Source: a virus
IMG/VR virus record: IMGVR_UViG_3300028840_002667
Span: 1-41,263 of that record
DNA: 41,263 nt
Strand: one strand, 5' to 3'
Of this stretch, positions 15,456 to 22,493 are shown piece by piece (within the stretch, counting starts at the first letter, position 1; each line of letters starts with the position of its first letter). Both the position numbers and the translations under genes were made by a program. A model generated the notes under the pieces. That model made no database searches. It was not told the origin of the DNA and saw nothing but the letters and a program-made list of their open reading frames with translations.

Positions 15456-16994
15456 ATGCAGGAAATTATTAAAAACAGAACCTTGAAGAAAAAAGAGTTT
15501 TTAGACAAGGGCAGCATTTACCATGAAATGCATATAGGAGATATCCACTATGAATATGGTGGTAATTTAGTGGATGTTGACTATCATATTGAGGAATTCG
15601 CTAATTATTGGCAGGTGGAGAAGGCCAGTTATCGACTCTATATATCAAAGGACTTTTTGGGTTCCGGGAATCCCTATAACGATAAATTGTTTGTATGGCG
15701 TAATCGTAGAGTTGGTTCTAATCATGGTTTATCTTGGCAACCCTTCCTTGTGGGGTTTTCAAGTCCGCTGGCGCCTACGGGATCAACGAAAACGTTGGGA
15801 GTGGCGCAAAGCGTTAATGGGGTGTTCTCTCAATCTCAAGATGGTGGAAACGGAATTCTTACATGGCGGAACGCTTTCGGGAAAGACATTGACTTCCAAA
15901 TCATGATCACACGGGGAGGAATACGAACCATACTCTGTATTAACAATATTGTGGCTTTGAATCTCGTGGCGAACCCAGGCGATCTTGTATTACACAAACA
16001 GATTGAATTTGAGGGTGCTGCGAAGTTAAGGACCTCAGACCTTGCTTATGATTGGGACAAGAAGACCGATTACGAGACAAGCGGCTCATATTATGTTTAT
16101 GAGAATAGCCAGGATATGCTGAAGCGGACGATTGTGAAGGAGGGTAAGGTATGGGATTCTCAAATGATAGATGTTGCTCCGACAGTTCCAGACAGAAGAT
16201 ATGAAAACGTTAGAATCATCTTTGCCGAGATTGATGGGGTTCTCACCACGATAAAGGTTGTCTCAAGAACGTTCCTGGAATCAGCTATTTACCCTATTTA
16301 TACTGATGCCTCTACGGCGTATGCTGATACTGGTGGTGATGGATATACTTATCGTGAGCAATCTACATGGAATGATACTCATGATGGTGATGGCGAGAAT
16401 GCTTATCCTAGTAATAGCGGCGATGATGAAGATATGGTTAGAGCATCTCTAAAAGCATCTACCGGAAAATACATGATACAGCGAGGACATTTCCCGTTCG
16501 ATTTGAGTGGGGAGAGCAGTGGAACGGTAGACTCAGCAACACTATCTATATTTGGTGGGGATGTTACCCAAATTGGAGGTCCAACAGACGATGGAGTTAC
16601 CGTAGGAGATTCAGGACAGGCAGATGGGTCCAGTTTGGTTGCTGGTGATTATAACAATTTCACTATTGATAGTATGCCTGAATTTATAGATAGTAGACCA
16701 GCAATTACTACTTGGCATACTGACGCGTACCATGATATGACGCTTAATTCGAATGGCAGGAGCTGTGTGGAAAGCGCATTAGGATCTGGGTACGCCACAT
16801 TAGGCCTTAGAGAAAAACACCACGATGTTGATGACAATGCCCCAGGAAGTGATGTTTATCAGATTGTAAAGACAAGATACGCAGACTATACGGGGACAGG
16901 GAGCGATCCCAAGTTGACATGGACTTTGGTTGCCGCTGCCCCAACTGGTATAATTTATGGGCCTTTAGTCGGGCCATTGGGAGGGCCGGTATAA
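15456..16994 (+). CDS. Putative tail appendage protein
   Basis: 512 aa with no signal peptide. The N-terminal half (residues about 20-270) contains IHYEYGGNLVDVDYHIEEF and a long beta-rich region with WRNAFGKDIDFQIMITRGG. The C-terminal half (about 285-490) resembles a carbohydrate-binding jelly-roll of the DNRLRE kind (TYREQSTWNDTHDG, RGHFPFDLSG, VDSATLSIFGG). It ends with a Gly/Pro tail. Codon use is T-rich with CTT, TCT and CCA, unlike the head genes, and the gene has no GGATCC. It is probably an exchanged receptor-binding or fibre gene; the family is not certain. Confidence 0.65.
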   Translation: MQEIIKNRTLKKKEFLDKGSIYHEMHIGDIHYEYGGNLVDVDYHIEEFANYWQVEKASYRLYISKDFLGSGNPYNDKLFVWRNRRVGSNHGLSWQPFLVGFSSPLAPTGSTKTLGVAQSVNGVFSQSQDGGNGILTWRNAFGKDIDFQIMITRGGIRTILCINNIVALNLVANPGDLVLHKQIEFEGAAKLRTSDLAYDWDKKTDYETSGSYYVYENSQDMLKRTIVKEGKVWDSQMIDVAPTVPDRRYENVRIIFAEIDGVLTTIKVVSRTFLESAIYPIYTDASTAYADTGGDGYTYREQSTWNDTHDGDGENAYPSNSGDDEDMVRASLKASTGKYMIQRGHFPFDLSGESSGTVDSATLSIFGGDVTQIGGPTDDGVTVGDSGQADGSSLVAGDYNNFTIDSMPEFIDSRPAITTWHTDAYHDMTLNSNGRSCVESALGSGYATLGLREKHHDVDDNAPGSDVYQIVKTRYADYTGTGSDPKLTWTLVAAAPTGIIYGPLVGPLGGPV

Positions 16995-16995
16995 A

Positions 16996-18117
16996 ATGCT
17001 AGACTTTGGAACAGTAAAACCAGGGACTACTCTATATATTCCATGGAATACTTTTTCCAGCGATGACCCGTCTGCATCGATGACAATTACCGGTTTGGCG
17101 ACCACGGATATAGAGATCTATAAGAATGGGTCTACCACACAACGGTCGAGTGACAGCGGATATGCCCTGCTTGACACTGATGGTATTGATTTTGATTCGG
17201 TAACAGGAATCCATGGGATCTCTATAAACTTGGCAGACAATACCGATGCGGGATTCTATGCTTCCGGTGCCCAATATTGGGTAGTTATCGCTTCTATTAC
17301 ATTGGATGCTGGCACCATCAACTTTGTTGCGGCCACGTTCCGTATTGGGTATCCCGATGCCCTTCTAGATACCACTATTGCCTCACTGTCCACCCAGACC
17401 AGTTTTACGCTGACCGCTGGACCCGCAGAAGATAATGCCCTGAATGGGATGTACTGCATTATCCATGATATTGCTAGTGCGGTGCAAATGGGTTATGCGG
17501 TTATCAGTGATTATACCGGCGCGACAAAGACAGTAACTCTGGCGGCTGGCACGACCTTTACTGCAGCAGCAGGCGACAATATATCTATTATGGGTCCGAT
17601 GCCACTACAACCTGCGACATCTGGGCGTACACTTGGGGTGGAATCCGACGGGGACTTGACCAAGGTAAATACGCTTGACGGCCATACTGCTCAAACCGGA
17701 GACACTTATGCTCTTGCTAACGGGGCAGCCGGGTTTGTGGCCATTGATACCGTAGTTGATGCGATTAAGGCGGTTACGGATAATTTGCCTGATAGCGGGG
17801 CTTTGTCCAGCCTGGCAACAGCGACAGCCCTTGCCACAGTTGATACCGTAGTTGATGCGATTATGGCGGTTACGGACAATTTGCCTGATAGCGGGGCGCT
17901 CAGCTCCCTGGCCACAGCGGCGGCTTTAACTACCGTCGATACGGTGGTGGACGCGATCAAGGCCGTCACGGACAATTTGCCCGATAGCGGGGCGCTCAGC
18001 TCCCTGGCCACAGCGGCGGCTTTAACTACCGTCGATACGGTGGTGGACGCGATCAAGGCCGTCACGGACAATTTGCCTCGATACGGTGGTGGACGCGATC
18101 AAGGCAAAAACAGATAA
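16996..18117 (+). CDS. Structural protein with 32-aa tandem repeats, broken at its 3' end
   Basis: 373 aa. The N-terminal half is beta-rich (TTLYIPWNTFSSDDPSASMT, then DAGTINFVAATFRIG) and likely virion-associated. From residue 250 it has near-identical 32-residue repeats (VDTVVDAIKAVTDNLP, then DSGALSSLATAAALTT). The fourth copy stops after 16 residues, where the frame changes and ends in a 12-residue out-of-frame tail. The repeat continues in the frame of the next ORF (from 18080), which strongly suggests that both were one protein. GGAGG at 16980-16985 precedes the ATG. Codon use resembles the previous gene. Confidence 0.7.
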   Translation: MLDFGTVKPGTTLYIPWNTFSSDDPSASMTITGLATTDIEIYKNGSTTQRSSDSGYALLDTDGIDFDSVTGIHGISINLADNTDAGFYASGAQYWVVIASITLDAGTINFVAATFRIGYPDALLDTTIASLSTQTSFTLTAGPAEDNALNGMYCIIHDIASAVQMGYAVISDYTGATKTVTLAAGTTFTAAAGDNISIMGPMPLQPATSGRTLGVESDGDLTKVNTLDGHTAQTGDTYALANGAAGFVAIDTVVDAIKAVTDNLPDSGALSSLATATALATVDTVVDAIMAVTDNLPDSGALSSLATAAALTTVDTVVDAIKAVTDNLPDSGALSSLATAAALTTVDTVVDAIKAVTDNLPRYGGGRDQGKNR

Positions 18118-18133
18118 TTTGCCATCGGGTGTT
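17743..18133 (+). repeat. Tandem 96-bp coding repeats with a 50-bp deficit
   Basis: Copies start at 17743, 17839, 17935 and 18031. Copies 2-4 share long identical DNA stretches. The distance from copy 4 to the next copy (GATACGG at 18034 and at 18080) is 46 bp, not 96, so 50 bp are missing and the reading frame shifts. Each copy codes for 32 residues. Confidence 0.9.
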
Positions 18134-18397
18134 AGTAAAAATGTTGCATTGTCAAATTTTACATTTTACATGACTGATAGTGATGATCATGTTAGCGCAA
18201 AAACCGGATTGACGGTTACGGCCGAAATATCAAAAAACGGAGGAGCCTTTAGTGCATGTACAAACAGCGTAACGGAAATATCAAGCGGGTTATATAAAAT
18301 TGATTATACACAAACTGAAATGAATGCGGACATTGTTACATTAAAATTTACTGCGACCGGGGCGGACCAGCGAGTTATAATCATTACGACAACATGA
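18086..18397 (+). CDS. C-terminal part of the repeat protein, out of frame
   Basis: 103-aa ORF that begins inside the last repeat (VDAIKAKTDNLPSG) and continues into a distinct domain (VALSNFTFYMTDSDDHVSAK, GLTVTAEISKNGG, SGLYKIDYTQTEMNADIVT). Such repeat-plus-domain arrangements occur in phage baseplate or tail proteins. No ribosome-binding site precedes the GTG codons at 18086 and 18089. It is therefore most likely the displaced C-terminus of the preceding protein. It may be expressed by frameshifting, by re-initiation, or not at all. Confidence 0.6.
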   Translation: MVDAIKAKTDNLPSGVSKNVALSNFTFYMTDSDDHVSAKTGLTVTAEISKNGGAFSACTNSVTEISSGLYKIDYTQTEMNADIVTLKFTATGADQRVIIITTT

Positions 18398-18603
18398 TAG
18401 CAGATCAAACCATAGGATCTATTTATCAACAAACAACCTATATCAATGGCATTAATTTAATATGTGTTTATAATATTAAATACAATTTACCGGCGGGAGC
18501 AATAATCTTTACCTTTAATTCTGAATGCTTCAACATGGAGTTTACAAGTGAATCGCCATCTATGCATTTTACAACGTCAGATCCGGATATAAATTTTAGT
18601 TGA
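18394..18603 (+). CDS. Small phage protein, 69 aa
   Basis: 69 aa, overlapping the previous stop by four bases (ATGA). Two short beta-like parts: IGSIYQQTTYINGINLICVY and IIFTFNSECFNMEF with SPSMHFTTSDPDINFS at the end. The overlap implies coupled translation. AT-rich, like its neighbours. Not recognised; it is probably a small structural or assembly protein of the appendage module. Confidence 0.5.
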   Translation: MIADQTIGSIYQQTTYINGINLICVYNIKYNLPAGAIIFTFNSECFNMEFTSESPSMHFTTSDPDINFS

Positions 18604-18610
18604 GGTTATT

Positions 18611-18958
18611 ATGTCGATTACAATATTGGCAAAAGAAGCAAGAGAAGAAAGTACCTACGCAATAACGGTAGAATTTTACGATGAAAACGGGGAGGCCGTA
18701 ACGCCTAATGCCGGTACGGTTACCTGGTCATTAAAAGATACTTTTGGTAACATAATCAATAATCGAGACCAAGAAGTTATTTCGGAAGCGTCCAGTGTAC
18801 AAGTAGTTTTGAGCGGTGATGATTTAGCATTGCAAGATGGTGAAACAGGTAATACCATTAAGCGTCGATTTCAAATTGAAGCAGTATTTAATACAGATTT
18901 GGGAAACAATTTGCCTTTTAAAGATGCATGCCAGTTTAATATCCGTAATTTGGTATAA
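18611..18958 (+). CDS. Ig-like small structural protein
   Basis: 115 aa and probably one immunoglobulin-like beta-sandwich: TYAITVEFYDENGEAVTP, AGTVTWSLKDTFGNIINNR, VQVVLSGDDLAL, RFQIEAVFNTDL. Small proteins of this kind lie near the head-tail connector genes in many siphoviruses. GAGG precedes the ATG. Its neighbours are the appendage module upstream and a head-tail connector candidate downstream. The fold and role are inferred. Confidence 0.6.
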   Translation: MSITILAKEAREESTYAITVEFYDENGEAVTPNAGTVTWSLKDTFGNIINNRDQEVISEASSVQVVLSGDDLALQDGETGNTIKRRFQIEAVFNTDLGNNLPFKDACQFNIRNLV

Positions 18959-18968
18959 GGAATATGTC

Positions 18969-19304
18969 ATGGCCCTAATAGATGATATTGTCGATGATTT
19001 GGACGGAGTATTTTTTGATACCGATGAATGGTCGGAGCCGGTGACCTATACGCCCAATGGCGGCAATGGTATAACGATAAATGCCGTCTTAAATAAGGGA
19101 TTACCAAATCAAGAGGCCTATGTCAGAGGGGTAAATTTCGCCGGGGCCGAGATTACGGTAAAGGCCTCGGACGTTACGGCGCCACAATGGGGCGATACCT
19201 TTACCATAGGCGGCGAAACCTGGGAGCTGGATCCGGCCGAGGGTGTTATACATGAGGATGATTATACTTTAACAATGATACTTCGGCGAGTAGAGAGTGT
19301 ATAG
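18969..19304 (+). CDS. Head-tail connector candidate (gpFII-like)
   Basis: 111 aa. The frame is open from 18837, but the ATG at 18969 (MALIDDIVDDLDGVFFD) follows AAGGA after the previous stop, so it is taken as the start. The sequence ends with TFTIGGETWELDPAEG and DDYTLTMILRRVE, the same logic as lambda gpFII (a short beta-barrel with a GDTLTIG-type turn before a final strand). It precedes a tail completion gene, as FII precedes Z in lambda. Similarity is by pattern and order only. Confidence 0.6.
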   Translation: MALIDDIVDDLDGVFFDTDEWSEPVTYTPNGGNGITINAVLNKGLPNQEAYVRGVNFAGAEITVKASDVTAPQWGDTFTIGGETWELDPAEGVIHEDDYTLTMILRRVESV

Positions 19305-19305
19305 C

Positions 19306-19836
19306 ATGTTTGAAGTAAAGATAGACGATAGCCAGGTAATAAAATTTACCCGGAAATCACCTAGGCGGGCGGACTGGGCCATGAGCGAGGCCTTGAAAGC
19401 CCTGGGCGGCCATATACGCAAAGAGATTATAGAGCAGATCGACCGGGCCGCAGGCTGGCCCAGACTGGCCGAGGCCACCATAAAACGCAAGCGTACTTAT
19501 GGAGGCCGGGGCGCCAGGACGCGAGGCAAACCGCTACAGATATTCAAAAGACTGGTACGTTTTCGGTACAGTAGATCCCGCAAGTACGGGACCCAGCGGG
19601 TACGGATAGGCATATTCAACACAAAGGGATGGTTTAAACAATACTACGGCGTAGGCGCCGCCGTTATAGCCCGTTTACACGAAACCGGTCGTATGAGCGC
19701 AAAATACGGAAAGCGCCCGGCCCGTCCTATGATAGAGCCGGTATGGCGGCGCGAGCGGAGTAACATACCGCGATATGTAGAAAGTAAATTTTTCCAGGTG
19801 TTTTTTTCAAAACGGCGGCCTGGGTTAAAGATGTAG
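19306..19836 (+). CDS. Tail completion protein (gpZ / virion morphogenesis type)
   Basis: 176 aa and very basic. It contains ADWAMSEALKALGGHIRKEI, GWPRLAEATIKRKR, then KPLQIFKRLVRFRYSR and ARLHETGRMSAKYGKRPARP. That is the pattern of phage virion-morphogenesis and tail-completion proteins (gpZ, Mu gpG-type), which attach the finished tail to the head. The ATG at 19306 begins MFEVKIDD, one base after the previous stop; an upstream GTG at 19297 is less likely. It lies between the connector and tail-tube genes, as expected. Confidence 0.75.
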   Translation: MFEVKIDDSQVIKFTRKSPRRADWAMSEALKALGGHIRKEIIEQIDRAAGWPRLAEATIKRKRTYGGRGARTRGKPLQIFKRLVRFRYSRSRKYGTQRVRIGIFNTKGWFKQYYGVGAAVIARLHETGRMSAKYGKRPARPMIEPVWRRERSNIPRYVESKFFQVFFSKRRPGLKM

Positions 19837-19847
19837 CGGGGGAGAAA

Positions 19848-20885
19848 ATGATACTAACAGGTAAAGACGGCGTTTTGAGGATTTACGACAGCGCCCTGGT
19901 AATTCATGGGGCGGCGCCGCTGGATAGCTTAACTCTGGATGTAGTAAGATACGATGGGGCGGCCTGGAGTAACATAACAACCAACGTGGAGGCCGACGAC
20001 GCGAACGTGGAGAGCAATTTTATTGCGGACGACGGAGACATCATTTATATAGGATCAACGGAAAAATTTGCAATGGTTCAATATTTAAAGGGGAACGGTG
20101 CCGATTATGCAGTGGGATCGGGTGCGATGATCGGAAAATATTTTAACGGTACTGATTTTAGCGAAGCATTATCAGGCATTAATGACGGGACATCTACCGG
20201 CGGGAACTGTTTCGGGCAGGATGGCAATGTCTCTTTTCAGATACCGCGAGATTGGGCCACGGGTGCAAATGCCTGGAACGCCAACCTTGACAGCGATAAA
20301 TATTATATATCACTAAAATCCTCTACATCGCCATCAACGGATCCAGACGCCGATGTACTGGCGCCGGTAGATAGTCAATATTTTGAGGTAAAATTTATCA
20401 GTATGGATTTTGACGGACCCATAGGGCGGCCAACACAAAATGAGACATTGGTATTAAACAGGGCCAGGATGGATGCAGCCGCCCATTATATAAAGGGACC
20501 CGATGATGTGATTTATACGCCGCTACCTATATCCTTTACCTGTTTAATAGACGATACCTACAATCACGACAATGTATTTCTGGCCTTGGAATGCGGTAAC
20601 GTGAATTACGGGACCTGGAACGCTACCGGGACCAGTACCAAGGGCGACACGCAAAACGATGGAAGTAACGATAACCCGGCTTTTACGGATGCAAATAAAA
20701 AGACGGTAAATGTACAAGTTTTGTGGACTGGTGATAGCCCGCTGGGTTTTGCGTACTACGAGTGCTATTTTCCCGGCCCTGATAGTACTATAACCGAGGC
20801 AAACGAGGGAAATACCCTAGCCGCCAGGGCGGGTGTATACGGCGTTATAGAACGTATCTATGGATTTGGTAATCGGTATACGTAA
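19848..20885 (+). CDS. Tail tube paralogue with inserted domain
   Basis: 345 aa. The C-terminal half (from about residue 183) matches the next protein closely: DFDGPIGRPTQNETLVLNRARM against DFSGPIGQPRQEEILILNRGRM, then AHYIKGPDD, NPAF and YYECYFP. About 120 extra residues lie after the first strand (GVLRIYDSALVIHG) and include FNGTDFSEALSGIND and CFGQDGNVSFQIPRDW, probably an added beta domain. The start follows GCGGGGGAGAAA. It may be a decorated tube subunit, a tail terminator or a baseplate-proximal ring. Which of the two forms the main tube is not decided by sequence. Confidence 0.7.
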   Translation: MILTGKDGVLRIYDSALVIHGAAPLDSLTLDVVRYDGAAWSNITTNVEADDANVESNFIADDGDIIYIGSTEKFAMVQYLKGNGADYAVGSGAMIGKYFNGTDFSEALSGINDGTSTGGNCFGQDGNVSFQIPRDWATGANAWNANLDSDKYYISLKSSTSPSTDPDADVLAPVDSQYFEVKFISMDFDGPIGRPTQNETLVLNRARMDAAAHYIKGPDDVIYTPLPISFTCLIDDTYNHDNVFLALECGNVNYGTWNATGTSTKGDTQNDGSNDNPAFTDANKKTVNVQVLWTGDSPLGFAYYECYFPGPDSTITEANEGNTLAARAGVYGVIERIYGFGNRYT

Positions 20886-20946
20886 TAGATATCTATATGA
20901 AAAATGAAAATGAAAATGAAAAGATCAAATTAGGGGAGGGAATATC

Positions 20947-21534
20947 ATGGGGGTAAAAACAAAATACGATGGAAAATTGAGGATCTATGATGGAACCGGG
21001 ACGCCTTATTATTTAGAGGTGGATCTAGACATAGGCGATTTTAGCGGGCCGATAGGCCAGCCGAGGCAAGAGGAAATTTTGATACTTAACCGGGGCCGGA
21101 TGGACAGCGAGGCCCACTATATAAAAGGGCCGGACGATGCCTTATTGATGCCGGTGCCTATATCCTTTTCCGTATATCTTCGGGATGATAATCAGACAAT
21201 CTATTTATTGGATATGCTGAAAGCGGGCCAGGACGGCGGGACTACAACGGTAAACAGTAATACGATGGCTACAACAAAGCAGGACAGCCAGCGGGACGGA
21301 TCCAACAATAACCCGGCCTTTGCGGATGCGAACAAGTTAACGTACGATGTACTATATCTGATTGAAACGGGCGCAAGTGATTTAGGATTGCGTTACTATG
21401 AATGTTTCTTTCCGCTGGATCAAAACATGATAAATGAGGCCGAGGACGGTAATCCTTTACTTTTAAATGCTTTGTGCTATGGGACCATAACCCGGATAAC
21501 GAGTTTTCCCGCCGGTACCAGCGTAGAGGCGTAA
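20947..21534 (+). CDS. Major tail tube protein candidate
   Basis: 195 aa, the short paralogue of the previous gene without the inserted domain, so it is the better candidate for the polymerising tube subunit. It begins MGVKTKYDGKLRIYDGTG, has the shared core GPIGQPRQEEILILNRGRM, and ends with ECFFPLDQNMINEAEDGNPL and GTITRITSFPAGT. A strong GGGGAGGG site precedes the ATG. The position just before the tail chaperone pair is that of lambda gpV. Confidence 0.78.
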   Translation: MGVKTKYDGKLRIYDGTGTPYYLEVDLDIGDFSGPIGQPRQEEILILNRGRMDSEAHYIKGPDDALLMPVPISFSVYLRDDNQTIYLLDMLKAGQDGGTTTVNSNTMATTKQDSQRDGSNNNPAFADANKLTYDVLYLIETGASDLGLRYYECFFPLDQNMINEAEDGNPLLLNALCYGTITRITSFPAGTSVEA

Positions 21535-21539
21535 GGCGG

Positions 21540-21567
21540 CAAAAAATCAATTCTTAAAGAATCAAGA
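21540..21567. repeat. Dispersed 28-bp repeat, copy 1
   Basis: A 28-base AT-rich sequence with the dyad ATTCTT-A-AAGAAT at its centre. It lies between the tail tube and tail chaperone genes. A second copy, differing at one base, occurs at 41028-41055, again shortly before a gene start. A transcription or processing signal is possible. Confidence 0.8.
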
Positions 21568-21586
21568 TTTTAACAAAGGGGAATAT

Positions 21587-22177
21587 ATGGAAGCTATCAA
21601 AGACGAAACGCGGGTAAACGAGGCGACGGGATCCGCTGAAGATCCGGCCGGGGACCGGGAAAAGGAAAAAAGGGCCAGGCGGATATCCGAGCTGGTGGAA
21701 AACAAGGGGCTATTTGACTCCAGGGGCTATACCCTGCTCAAGGTAACCAAGGACGGCATAGAGGAAACCCTGGAGCTACCCATAAAATCAAGCGGCGTAT
21801 CGGAGTATATGGAAATGCTGGAAGGTGAAGCGCCCAGGCCTCCGGTAACCAGGAAAATGGTAAAGAAAAACAGCCCGGAGGGCCGCGAGCTGGGATTACC
21901 TCACGATCAAATGGTACTAGTATTTGACAATACCGACGACGACTACATAGACGCCCTGAACAAGCATAACCGAGAATTTAACTGGAGGGTGGCCATATTT
22001 GCCCTTGATATCAAATGGACCATGCAGGGCGGCCGGGAGGCGGCCGCATATGAGGAAAAAAAGCAAGTGCTTGAAACGAACGGTATCACCTTGAATCACG
22101 TTAACAAGATATTTCGGGACGTAGACGCCCTCACGCAATTTGCGGAGGATAGGGAAGATTTTTTATCCGCGAGCTAG
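21587..22177 (+). CDS. Tail assembly chaperone (gpG-like)
   Basis: 196 aa, charged and helical, between tail tube and tape measure, the position of lambda gpG. Its N-terminus is acidic (MEAIKDETRVNEATGSAEDP), followed by a core with GYTLLKVTKDGIEETLELP. It would coat the tape measure during tail assembly and be absent from the virion. Near its end lies an in-frame slippery heptamer T TTT TTA (22159-22165), three codons before the stop. A -1 shift there fuses it to the next ORF, as in lambda G/GT. Confidence 0.8.
   Translation: MEAIKDETRVNEATGSAEDPAGDREKEKRARRISELVENKGLFDSRGYTLLKVTKDGIEETLELPIKSSGVSEYMEMLEGEAPRPPVTRKMVKKNSPEGRELGLPHDQMVLVFDNTDDDYIDALNKHNREFNWRVAIFALDIKWTMQGGREAAAYEEKKQVLETNGITLNHVNKIFRDVDALTQFAEDREDFLSAS
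22159..22165 (+). promoter_or_regulatory. Programmed -1 frameshift site (T TTT TTA)
   Basis: The heptamer fits X XXY YYZ in the zero frame: GAT TTT TTA TCC. A -1 slip continues as ATC CGC GAG CTA GTG, with no stop before the next ORF. That ORF has only a GTG and no good ribosome-binding site, so the fusion is its likely way of being made. A downstream stimulatory structure was not worked out. Confidence 0.78.
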
Positions 22178-22491
22178 TGGGCCTCACGGATGAAATCCTG
22201 GAGGAACACCGGAAAAGACAGGAGAAGAAAAAGCGTGGCCAAAAGAAGGATAAAGAGGAATCCACGGAGCTATACCAGGATACCTTGACCATGCGGGAAT
22301 TCAAGTTAACGCCCGCCCAGTGGAAACAGATAAGCCGTATAGACCGTAAAATACTGTATTACTCCAGGTTGATGGAAAGCATTTACATGGATATGGACCA
22401 GGAAACAAATACGAAAATCAATGACGCCGAGGCAAAACGCCAGGCGTTTTTAAATTCATTGCCGATGACGGTAACCATGGGGAAGCGTTAA
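22177..22491 (+). CDS. Tail assembly chaperone extension (T part of GT)
   Basis: 104 aa, highly charged (EEHRKRQEKKKRGQKKDKEE), then QWKQISRIDRKILYYSRLM. It starts at a GTG overlapping the stop of the G-like gene by one base, without a visible ribosome-binding site, and lies in the -1 frame. The T part of such chaperones contacts tail tube subunits while G binds the tape measure. Most or all of it is probably made as the G-T fusion through the 22159 heptamer. Confidence 0.72.
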   Translation: MGLTDEILEEHRKRQEKKKRGQKKDKEESTELYQDTLTMREFKLTPAQWKQISRIDRKILYYSRLMESIYMDMDQETNTKINDAEAKRQAFLNSLPMTVTMGKR

Positions 22492-22493
22492 CA

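Noticed and set aside
17706-18071. Minus-strand open frame of 121 codons across the tandem repeats
   Set aside because: It is a mirror of the 96-bp repeats on the plus strand, has a low-complexity repetitive product and no ribosome-binding site.
20895-20925. GAAAAT-like microsatellite before the second tail-tube gene
   Set aside because: It is a short A-rich stretch close to a ribosome-binding site and shows no further structure; it could vary in length but nothing supports a function.
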